Source: Poecilobothrus nobilitatus (Eukaryota > Arthropoda > Insecta > Diptera > Dolichopodidae). From it: a DNA stretch of 64,000 nt. The notes beneath the pieces are model-generated. The model did not search any database and had not been told where the DNA came from. It worked only from the letters and a program-made list of their open reading frames with translations. Below are positions 37,000-48,726 of this stretch, piece by piece; positions within the stretch are counted from its first letter, which is position 1, and every line of letters starts with the position of its first letter. Location: NCBI GenBank assembly GCA_947095535.1, contig OX352773.1, forward strand, positions 206,046,093-206,110,092, read 5' to 3'. Made by a program: the position numbers and the translations under genes.

Positions 37000-39659
37000 G
37001 TTTTGTTGTAATACGAGACAAAATTCTAAATTAGGATAAATTTTACAGTTGGTAACAAAAAAAGAGTTATACGATTTTTTCAGACGAACCCATTTTAGAA
37101 GGGTAAAAAGAGACAAATAAAAATAAATACACAAAGACTCCTGCATGTTAACTAGTAATTCTAGTTATCCGACAAAAAAGAAAATACAACAAATAATAAG
37201 AAAATAACAACTATACTTACTACCAATAAAGCCAGACAAAAAAACAACTTTTTTTTTTTTTACTATTTTTCTTTTCTTAAGAATGAGTCAATCTAATTTT
37301 AGCAATAAATAAAAATAAAAAAAAAAAGGTTTTTAACCCACCTTTAAATTTATATAAATATTCGCACCCCTTACCCACTAAAAATTTTTCCATAATATAA
37401 AATTGTATTGAATCGTATAATTACATTCCAAAAATCAAAATGTACTTAAAGTTACATTCAACTTTTACTACTGACGCCTTATGTCTACTTATTCAATTGC
37501 CTATATAATATTACAATTTATTTTTTAATTTTTTTTTTTTATTTTTATAGTTTTTAAATTATATAAATAAAATAGTTATTCAGTCAATCAATTCACCTTA
37601 TAACAAACAAACAAAAATATTTATAATATACATTTTACTACTTTATTTTATTTTAAAATCTATAAAATATCCTAAAATATCCAAACTACAAAGAAAAGAA
37701 ATAGAATAATGTACACCACCTTCACTACCACAAAAATGCCGAAAAAAAAAAAAATAGTAAATAACTTAAGTATAATAATAATAAAAATATGTTTTTATAT
37801 TTACCATAAAAACTTTTTTTTTATCAAAATATTTAAAGAAGAAAAAATAATAAAAACCTATTCATGTATAGGGCAATGGATATCCTTGCAAAATATTCAT
37901 AATGAATAAAAGTCAACTTTAATATCAATTTGAAAAAAAAAAAAATATTTACTTAATCTTCCACACTTTTAAATAATAAAGAGCTCGGAAGTTTTAATAC
38001 TTTTCATAGAAAACAAAAGCAACAATGCCAAAATAAAAAATGAAAGGATTTTATTCTCTCTCCAATGTCCATTATAATTTTTATATGTATATAGTTGATT
38101 TTCTTTTTATAAAGCATGTACATAGTTTTTCCTAAAAATAAAACAAATAAAAACTTATTATCCTTTCTGTACTATTACATAAATAATTTTTAAAATTACA
38201 AAAATGTATGTATGTATGCTTCTCTTATCCCCATCTTAACACAAACTCATTAAAAATTAAATGCGGATGCCAAAAATAAAATTCAGTACTCATATATATA
38301 CGAGTATTATAAACTAATAGTATATATACCAGTAGTAGTTTGTAATATATAGTTTTAGTATATCCTGTGGCTAAAAATTACAAACATAATAAAAAAATGG
38401 ATTATGAAAAATTGAAATATTTTACCACATGAAGAGAAAAAACATACCGAATAAGCATTTTTTTTTTTTTTTTTTTGGCAATATTCCATCAACCTTTAAT
38501 GACGATGGTGGCATATTTTTGGCAAATCTATTTTCATTCAAAACCTCAGACTTAATTTTTTGATTTTTTTTTTTTTTTTTTTGAGTCCTCTATGAAAAAT
38601 TAATGTAGAGTAGAATATGAAAAGAATTAGTACAGTGAAGTTAGAAATTAAAACACCAAATGAAAATTAATAGAGACCGAAAATAAGAAATAATAAAATT
38701 TTTTTTGTATATTTGAATGTTTAGCCTTGCACTTTCACTAACCACTAAATTTAATTCTATTAAATACTATTACTACTATTAATATTTCCTAGTTCGGATA
38801 TATTATCAGCCTATTAAAGAATTTATACTAAAGTGCTTTTTATTATACATGCTACAATCTCACATTTAGCAAAGGGTTTTATTGACTTTTAACCGCAATT
38901 TAAACAGCTAATTAAATTATCTGTTCAATCTGTTATACAATTAAGAAGTTTAGTCAGTTATTCTATAATTGTTCAATCTGCTATCAAATCGTACTTGTGG
39001 ATCTCAACGGTAGTAGAGAGTTGGCAGAGGAATTGATGGTTTAGAGTGTGTGGAACACCTGTTATAGAGAGCCATGAAGAGCTAAAAATGCTAAGAAGAG
39101 CCTTCACGTATTTCATGATTAAAGAAATTTAACATAAATTCTCTCTCTACACCACAGGTCTAAAGTCTAGTGAGTATATTGATGCATAAATTCAACGTTT
39201 AATAATAAAAAGAATCTAGCTAGTAGTGTATAGTATTAAAGTTAAAATAATAATATTTTAAGGTTAGTGCCATGAAATCCTAAAAAAAATCTTAAATGAC
39301 AAAATTCTAAATTAACTATAAATCCCGAATTCCAAAATCTCAAATTTTAAAACCGTAAATTTTCAAAATCCCAAAACTTCAAAAAAAACACAAAGTAAAG
39401 CAAATTTATTCATGATTTAAAAATTATCTAAAAAACGAGGACGAGTGCAGTAGAGTAGACTGTGTCAACTCTGAGATACCCGTAAGAACATAATATATCC
39501 TGTTTCTAAAAAACTTGATCATCTTTGAATAAATTTCAGATGTTTTAGTACCGACGTAAACTACCGAGATATATTTATGTAAATTGTGAAGTTATATGAC
39601 GACTACCCAATTATGACGGATATTGCACCAGCACAACCAAATTTTAGAAAAATTGTTGG
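37000..39659. other. A/T-rich DNA, no gene
   Basis: Holds poly-T runs at 38460-38477 and 38563-38582. A less A/T-rich 180-bp segment at 39000-39180 has no partner that I can identify. From 39290 to 39380 there is a loosely repeated aaatcccaaa/aaattttaaa-type sequence whose inverse wording recurs near 40780-40815. From ~39540 a family G-like internal module (gttatatgacgactacccaa, gcaccagcacaaccaaattt) appears. Confidence 0.5.
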
Positions 39660-39925
39660 CATGTAACTTGACACCTAACTTGACTCTCCATCTCCTTTGC
39701 ACACTCCGGTTCTTGTCGGCATGATTTACCCAGGGTAATACCTCTTCAACAACCTTAGCGATTTATCAGGTAAAAATGTGAAGAGTATTCTTCGCTTTGC
39801 AAAAACCTCAAATTGGTTTTAACGAGTGGAATATAAAAGCTTCTATGTGGTATCACAATGGATCAAATACGGTCTAATTGTGCCTTTTTGGCAGCCACCT
39901 TAACCTAACCTAAGTTGACACCTCT
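39660..39925 (+). pseudogene. 3' end of a non-LTR retrotransposon (ORF2 tail plus 3' UTR)
   Basis: Codons 39742-39822 read LFNNLSDLSGKNVKSILRFA followed by KTSNWF and a TAA stop. This is the typical last ~25 residues of RNase H-type insect LINEs, of the form ...L-x-x-L-S..V..I-L-x-F-(A/V/I)-K-x-S-x-W-(F/L)-stop. Upstream, in another frame, TLRFLSA (stop) FTQGN leads into it, so there is a frameshift near 39740. The 3' untranslated part holds tatgtggtatcacaatgg, a wording I associate from memory with LINE 3' ends in flies. It ends ccaccttaacctaacctaa, a CCTAA-type repeat tail. The element is 5'-truncated, as is usual for LINE insertions, and is embedded beside family G material on both sides. 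Confidence 0.7.
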
Positions 39926-40420
39926 TCACTAAATTTCAGACACCTAGTTTCAATAGACACTGAGTTTTAAAAGAAAATTTAAAAAGAAAAGTTGTATGGC
40001 AGCTACCCGAACTTGTCGCACCAGCACAACTAAATTTCATAGATGTTGTTTAGTCGAGTTTATGACTCGATACGATTTTGTAAAATTTCATATACCTAGT
40101 TTGAATATAGATACTGAGTTATTTTCACATATAGAAAGAAGTTGTATGACAGCTACTCGAACCCCGAAAATGCTGGATTTAAACAGAGAAGGATTTTTCA
40201 AAAGTGAAGTAAAAATAATTTCAGCCCCCTAGCTCCTTTATTTTTTGAGTTATCGTGCGAACGGATGGAATGACGGACATACATATAGCTTAATCGACTC
40301 AGAATTCGATTCTGAGTCGGTCCATACCTTTAACACTATATCTAGTTCGATTTCTTTAAGGTGTTACAAAAATAATGGCAAATTTATTATACCCTTGAAC
40401 ATAGTTCATACGGGTATAAT
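39926..40420 (+). repeat. Family G repeat with internal modules
   Basis: An internal unit occurs about twice: ttcagacacctagtttcaat with gacactgagttttaaaa and then gttgtatggcagctacccga (39936-40025), and again catatacctagtttgaatat with gatactgagtt and then gttgtatgacagctactcga (40089-40160). The terminal module follows: ttttttgagttatcgtgcga (~40242), a degenerate acggatggaatgacggacat, aatcgactcagaattcgatt, ggtgttacaaaaat and the end ttcatacgggtataataa (~40407). The two short frames here (39996-40232, 40245-40535) are incidental to the repeat. The related module at 39540-39660 suggests the LINE end at 39660 was inserted into this repeat. Confidence 0.65.
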
Positions 40421-41714
40421 AATGGAATTGTTTAGTAGCGGTTTCAGTCTCATCAGAATTATTAAGAAAAAACTTAATTTGGTGGTTTGGGGCAACAGCC
40501 CCTATCATATGTTTAGATTTATGTATATAAAATAAATAATTAGGAGGGCCTTGAATCTTTTTTCAGAATATTTAGAAAAAGAAATATGAATATGTAGGCA
40601 TATATACTTTTTTACATTTTTTTTTCAACATTTTTTGCATTCAACCGACTTTTTTGTTTGAATTTTTTTTCGTCAATTTTTATATTCAATACATATTTAG
40701 ATTATCAATAAATCAACTCACATCTAAAATAAAAGAAATTCAAAAAGGAACTATGATAAGAAAACTGCTTTAGAATTTTGTGATTTTAAATTTTGGGATT
40801 TTGTATTTGGGATTTTGTGGCCAAACCTATTTTAATAATTGGTAAACTATAAATTATAAATTCTACTATAGAAATCATATTAATAATAATTCTGTTTATT
40901 TTTGTCACTCATACATGTAAATGTGGGAAAAAAAATATATTTTAACTAAACCATTCAAAATAATAAAAAACATAAAAAGCAATTCCTCAGCATCAAAATT
41001 TTTTGTCACCACTTTATTAGTGGTGAACTAAAAAGGCAACAATAAATTACTAATATTTAATAGTTAAATAGTTTTTAACCAAAAACAAAACCAAAGCCAG
41101 AATAAAATAAAATATGAATATTTTAGTAAATGTAAGTACATATATAGATAGTAAAAAATATTTACGTCCCTTTCTTTGAGGACATAATATACAATATTAT
41201 AGATACATATAAGTATAATTGGAAAGGTTGGTACATGAATTATATAAAATTAAATTATGGCAAATTTCTGTTACAAATTAAATAAAGTCAAGGATGAAAA
41301 TAAATTCAAAAATCGATGATTCAGGTGCTTTTCATTAGAAATTATATTGTAATTCTATTAGAAATTATTCATGTGATCAATATTATAAAATATTAAATAA
41401 ATATAAACCTTGAGATAATATATAAACCATTTTAGGAATTTAATCTTTATCAAATACATAAATAAAATTATTAATATTTAATTTAATTATAGAATTCTAG
41501 AAAGGCAATGAATCGATATAAATAAATTTTTTTATAATTTCAAAGAAACTATAAAGAATTTTAGAAAATATAACGAACATAATGGTGTGCACAATAATAG
41601 TCTGTAAATCTAATTTTTTTTTTAATTAAGATAAAAGTTTGAAAATTTTCCACATAAGATGAAAATTAATAAAGAAGACAAAAATAAAGGAAAATAAAAC
41701 ATAAATTTATATTT
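40421..41714. other. A/T-rich DNA, no gene
   Basis: Contains the ttttgggatttt-type words near 40785-40815 that mirror those at 39290-39380. Otherwise it is A/T-rich and featureless. Confidence 0.55.
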
Positions 41715-42550
41715 AAACAAGGTAGAATGTAAACCAACGGTGTTTAAAAGCACAGATTTTTAAAAAAACAATGCAAACTATTTAGAATTGTGACTTGCAC
41801 AAAAATTTGAAAATTTAAGAAATTGTTTGTAACAAAAAAAAATGTGAAAATAGTGCTTTTTTGTAATTTTGAAGGGCGGTAACTCTGGAACGCTATACAA
41901 CAAAAAAAACGTTAACACACGTGAAAATATATTAAAGGAGCTTTAATTTTTATATCTTGCTGAAGTAAAATGTGTACGTTGCCAAAGTTACAAGTGTTTA
42001 AAAATAGCAAATTTAAAATTTTTGAGCCCTAATAGCTCATAAACAAGGGGTGGTCCAAATAAATTTTCTGAGCAAATTTATACTAATTTTAAGAGTTCTT
42101 TCTGCCCACAAAATTTCAAGTCCCTATCTAAAAGTGTTCCGAAGTTATGAATGTAGAAAATCATGCAAAATTTGGTTTTGACCTAACGGTAAATTTAAAT
42201 AATAATTTTAAAAAAAAATTGTATAATTTTAATATTAATTTACAAAGATAAAAAAAATACCTGTCGAATGGCGTTTACAGATTGAAAAAATGTTAAGCAG
42301 AACATGAGATATATGCATATAAAAATAGGGCTTTGTCAAAGTTTGAGGGGCTGTAACTCTGTAATGGATGGGGATATATGAAAAGGTTGTTCCACAAAAT
42401 TATTTTTTTATGAAACCTACCCATGGTTAAAATTTGTTTTCTCTATTTTTAACGGTATGGAAGTTTTGTAAACAGGCGGACGAACGGACGAACGGACAGA
42501 GTGAAACTAATAACCACATTTTTTCAAAATTTTTTTGGAAATGTGCTAAA
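41715..42550 (+). repeat. Dispersed repeat family A, copy 3
   Basis: It starts aaacaaggtagaatgtaaac at 41715 with agcacagatttttaaaa at 41749, and ends ttttttggaaatgtgctaaa at 42550. The body is collinear with 15888-16703: tgtgacttgcacaaaaattt, cttgctgaagtaaaatgtg, ctgtcgaatggcgtttacag (~42262), gggctttgtcaaagtttgag (~42329), gttgttccacaaaattattt (~42389), and a tract alternating gacg and aacg (~42477-42500). The tract differs from copy 2 by repeated G-to-A changes. It is non-coding. Confidence 0.85.
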
Positions 42551-43039
42551 TGAAAAACATATTACGAAAAGAAAGAAAAGGTGCATGAAATCGATCTTTA
42601 GCTGCCTTGATAACATGATGAATTTATTTAAATTTGTATATAATTATGATTGTTGCACAAAGTGAAGTTAGTCCTTAAAGTAAAGTAAAATAATACTAAA
42701 AGTACAAAGTTTTAAAAACCAAATTTTACATAAATTTTTTCATTTCTTTTTTGTACAATATTAGAATCCATTATTTATTTATATATAGGCATCTAAAACG
42801 TGAATTTTTCAGTTTTTTTAGTTATGACACCTTTAGCGAATAGTGAATTTTGTACAGGACACTTCTGCAGAAAGGGGTTTTTGGAAAACTCAAATATGTA
42901 GACTTACTCTCAAGAAAAAAAACTATATAAAAGGAGAACTTAAGTCAAAGTCTATATCCAAAAACTACTACAAAGAAAAATTGTTGTACAAAAATGTATT
43001 TAAAATTTTGTCAATCCTAATCCTAGTTTTTCTAAAATA
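42551..43039. other. A/T-rich DNA, no gene
   Basis: A 65-codon open frame lies here (42843-43040) with lysine/isoleucine-rich, A-rich codon use and no recognisable motif. I do not call it a gene. Confidence 0.5.
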
Positions 43040-43096
43040 ATATGATAGTATGATAAAATAATATGATAGTATGATAAAATAATATGATAGTATGAT
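43040..43096. repeat. 21-bp tandem repeat, 2.7 copies
   Basis: Identical units atatgatagtatgataaaat plus a occupy 43040-43060 and 43061-43081, with a partial third at 43082-43096. Perfect identity points to recent slippage. Confidence 0.9.
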
Positions 43097-44529
43097 TCTC
43101 TCTTACAAACTAAGAATGACCTTTCAACATATAATAATAAATTTTGCTAATAGACCATATTACAAATGATATAAAATTGAATTAGCTAACCATATTCAGG
43201 GATGGAGAGGAAGAAATACTGTGTGATGTCCATTTCTTTGGGGCAGGTTATTAGTTATTACAATCATTTACAGTGTTAGAAAACCAGTGCTACTTTAATT
43301 TTTTGGTCAATTCCATTTCCAATTTTGTAAAAACATTTGAAGTTATTTATTTCAGTCTAAAGATAACAAGGAAGTCTTACTGAAACCCTTAGCTGAACAC
43401 GTAATATATATTGGCCATGGAATAGGGATAGAAGAGGATACGACAGGTGTGCAGAAACTTTGAATTGGAAAGTGAGACTATTACAACATTTACAACATGC
43501 AGTAGTATAATAACATTTCCTGTATGAGGAAATAACTGACGGCAGTTTAACTGATATTACAGATATTATTATTTGTATATTAGTATTATTTCAATTTGCT
43601 ACAGGAGCGGAACCATCAGTCCATTCGATTGAAAGGTTGGCAACTTAACCATTATGGTATATGAGTCAAATAAAATTTGAGTTGATACAATTAATGGACT
43701 CTTAAACTATGAAGCATATTATAGGCAAATCAATAATATTTATATTAAACTTTTGAGCGTTTGAGTACTGTAACTTATATTATACATAAATTTTCAACTG
43801 TTTACCACTTAAATTGCATTATTTGTAGAAGTTACGTTCGATTTTATACAATATTAATAACATACATCCTTTCGCAATCAGTTAACCCTTAAAATAATTT
43901 GAGTCATTGTTCATTTTTAATATGTTCTTTTAATTCAACACTTTTCATTATTAATTAAGAATTAATGCATAAAACTTAGATAAAAAGAATTAATAATGTG
44001 TAATTCTCTTTTTATTTACTTTTTATAAATTAATTGGTCTAATGGATTTTTAAGGACAAAATCAGTTATTAGAAGGTTATTGAAATAAAACTAAAAATAT
44101 GTTTTTCAATTTGTTTTAGAGAATGTTGTATCCCGAAAAACTCTAAAGAAAAAAAAAAATTTATTCGAAAAATTTTTCAATTGAAAATAAAAAATTCAAA
44201 TAATTCACAATGGTAATCAAGTATTAAAAACAATATGGTACTACATTGTTTCCTCCCTTTTCTAAATTTATAGTCAATAATAATAAATTACATGTAATTC
44301 TTATTCATCAGCATAATCAGAACAAACAGTACAGAAATAATCTCAATACCTATATCCAATTGAAATCTCTAAAGATTTTAGATAAAATCTTTAGATACAG
44401 TTAGCAGTACCAAAATGAATTCATTTAAATTACTCATTTTTAATTTTATGAGAAAATTTATGAGGAAGTCAAAAGGTCAATTATGAATGTAATGAACTAT
44501 AATTTAATTTGAACAACTATAATTGACAA
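43097..44529. other. A/T-rich DNA with a less A/T-rich patch at 43195-43650
   Basis: No gene is called. Between 43195 and 43463 two short open stretches have mixed codon use. One is DGEEEILCDVHFFGAGY (43201-43251) followed by a stop. The other is 35 codons at 43356-43463 that begins right after a ttatttatttcag acceptor-like sequence and includes KPLAEHVIYIGHGIGIEED. I recognise no family, and joining the two through plausible splice sites gives an immediate stop. They could be decayed coding DNA or chance. Confidence 0.35.
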
Positions 44530-44695
44530 TGACAGCAAATTTGCACAGGTGTATCTAAAAATAGCGAATTTTCAATTTTTGGCGAATTTTCAATTTAAAA
44601 ATATAAATAGCGAATTTTCAATTTAATTTTCAATACCTTATAGCTCTTAAATTACCGCAGGACAGCCAAAAATATTGTAATACTACTACTTTTAT
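44530..44695 (+). repeat. Family A fragment with internal reiteration
   Basis: gcacaggtgtatctaaaaat (~44541) and the later ccttatagctcttaaatta (~44636) match the family A core. Between them the word gcgaattttcaattt is repeated three times within ~70 bp (44566, 44582, 44609), so this fragment expanded locally. Confidence 0.55.
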
Positions 44696-45899
44696 ACTTT
44701 AATATAAAATAATGATGAAAATCAAAGTGGTCATCAACAAATTAAAATTACCCATAGCCTAAAAAAACTTTACAGTGTTCGTAATAAATTTAAATACAAA
44801 TTAAAAATTTTAACTGAGTTACTTAAAAATACATTAAAAATTTTTTCTACAACTACAACAACCATTGCTCTTTACAATGAACCGATATTAATATAATTTT
44901 TACTCACTGTATTTTTATTCATATTACCTTTACATACCTATATTTTATGTAATCAAAATTTGAAGAAAAATCCTTTTAAAATATGAATCGAAGAAAACCG
45001 ATTTTTTTCGAGTCGAATTCTCAAGTAATAGTTGGAGCTTTTTAATTTACGTCATTTGATTTACGTAACAAAGTTGTTAAAAAAAAAAAAAAAAATTAAA
45101 ATGAGTCGAAATTAGATTGTATCCAGTAAATTCAGTTCAAATTTCCTATCCTCAAAAACTACAGTTTCAATTTTGATGTTTTCATTTCAGTTTTGTTTTT
45201 TTTTTTTCTTTTTTCATTTGATGCTTAATGTCCTGTTTTCAATTTAGACAAAAAGGAAGTAAAAGAATAACCGTTCATTAAAAGTTTTGCAGGGGGAAAA
45301 AACTAACAGTACAAGAACAACCGTAAATGTTATAGAAATAAAAAAAAAAATTTTATTTTGTAATTTTTCTTTATTTCTCTGTTATGTAATTAAAACAAAG
45401 TATTGGATGAAAGTTCAAATAAATGGGTTTTTAGTTACATTTCGGATTCTTTTAATATCTGATATTTTTTTTTTTTTTTTATTTAGAAAATTAAAAACGG
45501 ATATTTTACTTTTTATTTGTAAAAGCAATAGTAATTATCTATCCATGCGAATTTGTGCATGAAATGAACAAAAAATTGGTACATGAACATTTCTTCGCAC
45601 ATACTGCAAACAATTAATTCCATGTTTTTATAATTATAACAGAAAAAATGCAAAAGATTCTGTCGTTTATATAATAGCCTTTAAATAATAACTTTTATTT
45701 TTCATATATTAATTTTTATATTATTTTATCCATTTGCTTCGTTAGATTGATAATTAAACTTAAATACGCCAATACTATATAGAAAATTTTGTTGAATTTA
45801 TTTTTCGTCTGTATCAGGTTTCGTAATATTTTTCTTTGTTTTCTCCAAAAGTAGATAAACATTTTTGTTTTCCTTTCCACTTTCATTAGGATCATAGAA
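44696..45899. other. A/T-rich DNA, no gene
   Basis: Poly-A (45080-45095) and poly-T runs occur. A 91-codon A/T-driven frame (45287-45562) has no motif. Confidence 0.55.
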
Positions 45900-46060
45900 T
45901 GTCGACTAAGTACTTATTATTAATATTTGATTAAGCTTCAGTTCCTGCAATCATTAGTTTCACTAAGTCATTAGTTGCTTGACTGTAGCTATTGTACACT
46001 ATGAAACAAAAATTTTTATTTGAGCGCCATCTATTATCTTATACAAAAATTATTTCACTT
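45900..46060 (-). repeat. Dispersed repeat family M, minus strand
   Basis: gagcgccatctattatctta at ~46021 plus cagttcctgcaatcattagt and tttcactaagtcattagttg upstream match 22125-22240 in inverse and 17030-17195 in the same orientation. It is the longest recognisable copy. Class unknown. Confidence 0.5.
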
Positions 46061-46439
46061 TTATTTTATTATATAATACGATATGATACTAATTATACTT
46101 TTTTTTTTATTTAATTATATAGTATAAGAAAAATCTATATTAATGTTTATAAAACTATGTGATCCAACGACGTTTCATCCAATTAACGTCTTTTAAATGG
46201 AATGGTTAATCTTACATTAAATATCATATTTTTTCTACCTGCTAGAATTTATAAACATCTTCAAAAAAACATACTTACATAAATTTTACATTTAAACTTT
46301 GCTGTTGTTTTTTTCGTAAATATTTATCGTAGTAATTATGGGAAGTCTTATATAGGATTATAGGAAAGAACAATAGGCATGATGATCAACCACAACCCTT
46401 CAATAAAGAAATAATCTAGCTGAGTAAAGACAACTATTT

Positions 46440-46765
46440 TTTGTTATACAAGAGGCGGTGAAAAGCATCTAAAGCCTCCCAAAGGAACGACATGAGTTTG
46501 CTCTGAGTAATGTTGGACTTTACCCGACCAAAATCACCCTATTTAAAACCAAACTTTAGAATGGGTCTTTTAATGGATAATATAATGTACAGTTTGGTTT
46601 TGGGGTTAAGAATGTGAAAAGAATTACTTGGGAAATTGTATTCGAGAGAATTAGGATTATGGAGGATGAAGGGGAAAATTTGAAGAGTTACTTTGAAGAA
46701 AGAGGTTGAAAGATGAAGAAAGAAAAGAAATCTGAACTTAGGTTTGACCATATATCTAAAAGTAA
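46440..46765 (-). repeat. Dispersed repeat family H, minus strand
   Basis: On the minus strand it reads aaccaaactgtacattatat, ccttcatcctccataatcct, tctaaagtttggttttaaat, agggtgattttgg and a segment ending in caccgcctc. It is collinear with 55640-55985 on the + strand. Because of this, the two translated frames (minus 46539-46751 and plus 55674-55877) look alike (for example LQIFPFILHNPN and FQIFSFILNNPN). The protein-level similarity follows from repeat homology, and both frames are short. A shared decayed coding origin cannot be excluded. Confidence 0.65.
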
Positions 46766-48600
46766 ACTAAATGCAAGCTAAGCTAAGAGTTCAATCTTTT
46801 GCTAACATACAAGAATTAAATTAAAAAGTACGGCATGTTTAAAAAGTTTAGATTTATATATTAAATGTACGTACTTTTAAGAAAAGTAATTAGCCTTGAA
46901 AGCAATTAAAAAAAACTTGTTAGTTATAAATTCTTTAGTTCATACTATGCAAGTTATTGAAAAAAAAAACTAAACTCTTTTAAATGAAATTAATTTTTAC
47001 ATTAATCGAAGGACAAGTGTATTTACTTATAATTATATTTTTAATGGATTTATACTTAAAATTATTTTTTATCATTTAAAAGTTGATCGGAAACTTAATA
47101 GAAAGAAATATTTTTGAAATTGTTTTAAACACAAGAAATGAATATATCCTGTTTAGAAATATTGAAAAGAAAACTACAGATAAGAAATTAATATAAAAAA
47201 ATATCATTAGGATATACTGTTATAATTCATGAATAAAAGAAAGTCCTTATATTCTTTAAAAGGTTATACATCTACAACCGACCATAAAAAGTTTGTTCTT
47301 CATTAAAAAAAATTGTGTGTAGAATTTTTAGGAAATTATCCAAATAGTAGAATAATGTAAGGCTTGATAAGAATTTGATGGGAATATACATAAACAAAAG
47401 CTACATAATATACTGCCGAATAAATATTTTTATATTCTTTGAACAAAGCGCTAATTTTTTTGTGGTTTCTGTTGGTGAAAACTCAGCTCAAAAATCTGTT
47501 TTGGTTCAAAAGAAAAGTGAATGATGTCTGAGTCTATAGTATTTAATATAGAAAGGTGACCTTGTCTTAAATATTCATAAAGGTTTAAAACAATTATAAA
47601 ATTATTGAAATAAAAGAAATTTTCCGCATTTCATGTATTAACATTGACATAAATATTGCCTTCAGATTTTAATAAACTCCACTCAACAAACAAAATGAAA
47701 CATAATATTGTAATACTTCCGAAAACACGTCTTGCATATAAACCTACATTAAAAATTGGATAGCTAATCAAGTTCAAATTCAATTGATCCAACAATGCGA
47801 ATTAAACCTTACCTAATTAATATCTATTAAAGTAAATATACTTAAATCTAAATATATCTTTACAACTACTACTAATTATAACAAAAACCATATAAAATTA
47901 AAATTTGAGAAAAATTAAAATATTTTGAAACACCTAATTGCAAAACAATTTTTCTTCGAATATTCATGATTATACTGAAATTCATCTTCAAAAGGGAAAT
48001 AATCCTATTCACTGAACAATTTACAAAACAGAAAATAATTGCTTTTCTTGCAGAAATAAATAAATTCGATTACTCCGATGTCGATTGTGTAAAAACAATT
48101 TTGCTTGTTTTTTCTTGTTCAATTGTTGTTGCACCTGAAGATACTTCCCTGCTCAATAATATACCTAAACATATTACATGCATAATGAATATACATAATA
48201 ATATTAGGTTGAAAATAAAATATCAAAAGGTACCTACATACGAGTATAATATGTAATATTAATTTATATTCATTAGTACTTATACAGTTTTAGCAACCAT
48301 ATTTAGAATTATATGTTATAAAATCACTTTCATTCACTTTCAGTAGTTATTTTATTGTATTTTGGAAGCCAAATGTTCGTCATCAGTCGACATACGGTTT
48401 CTTTTTAATCTCGCCAGTTTTCATTATACTTTAACCGTTACAACAATTTCTTTTCTCCCAACTTCCTAATTATCTTCACAATCCCACAACACAAATAGTA
48501 TTTTTGTACTAGTGGTTCAGACCTACTGTTTAATTCATTTACTGAAGGTGACTTTTAGTGAGTAATATAGGAAAGATAGTTCGTGCGGGCGCTCTGAGCG
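46766..48600. other. A/T-rich DNA, no supported gene
   Basis: A 96-codon frame on the + strand (47966-48256) begins with an ATG and has somewhat more mixed codon use (AEINKFDYSDVDCVKTILL, then VVAPEDTSLLNNIPKHI). I recognise no domain and no neighbouring signal, so it stays uncalled. The rest is A/T-rich. Confidence 0.4.
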
Positions 48601-48625
48601 TCCCAAATCACTAACCCCGAAGTAC

Positions 48626-48685
48626 AAAAATGAACTAATCCCCAATCTTTTTCCTCAAATTTAACTTGAGGATTAGTTCATTTTT
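48626..48685. repeat. Perfect 16-bp inverted repeat forming a hairpin
   Basis: The arm aaaaatgaactaatcc (48626-48641) is the exact inverse complement of ggattagttcattttt (48670-48685). Within the 28-nt spacer a second small pair, cctcaa / ttgagg, overlaps the right arm's base. It lies ~40 bp upstream of the family DE copy and just after an unusually G/C-rich patch (gtgcgggcgctctgagcgtc, ~48583). It could be a tiny foldback element or a structured RNA. No partner copy is seen in the window. Confidence 0.75.
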
Positions 48686-48726
48686 TTTTGGTAATTAATG
48701 TCCATTTTTTTGGCAATTAGTTAATT

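Noticed and set aside
39996..40535. Two consecutive + strand frames of 78 and 96 codons
   Set aside because: They lie inside the family G repeat, are not conserved in its other copies and show no domain.
47966..48256. 96-codon + strand frame with somewhat mixed codon use
   Set aside because: No recognisable family, no supporting splice or promoter context, and near the chance length limit. Left uncalled but mentioned in the interval entry.
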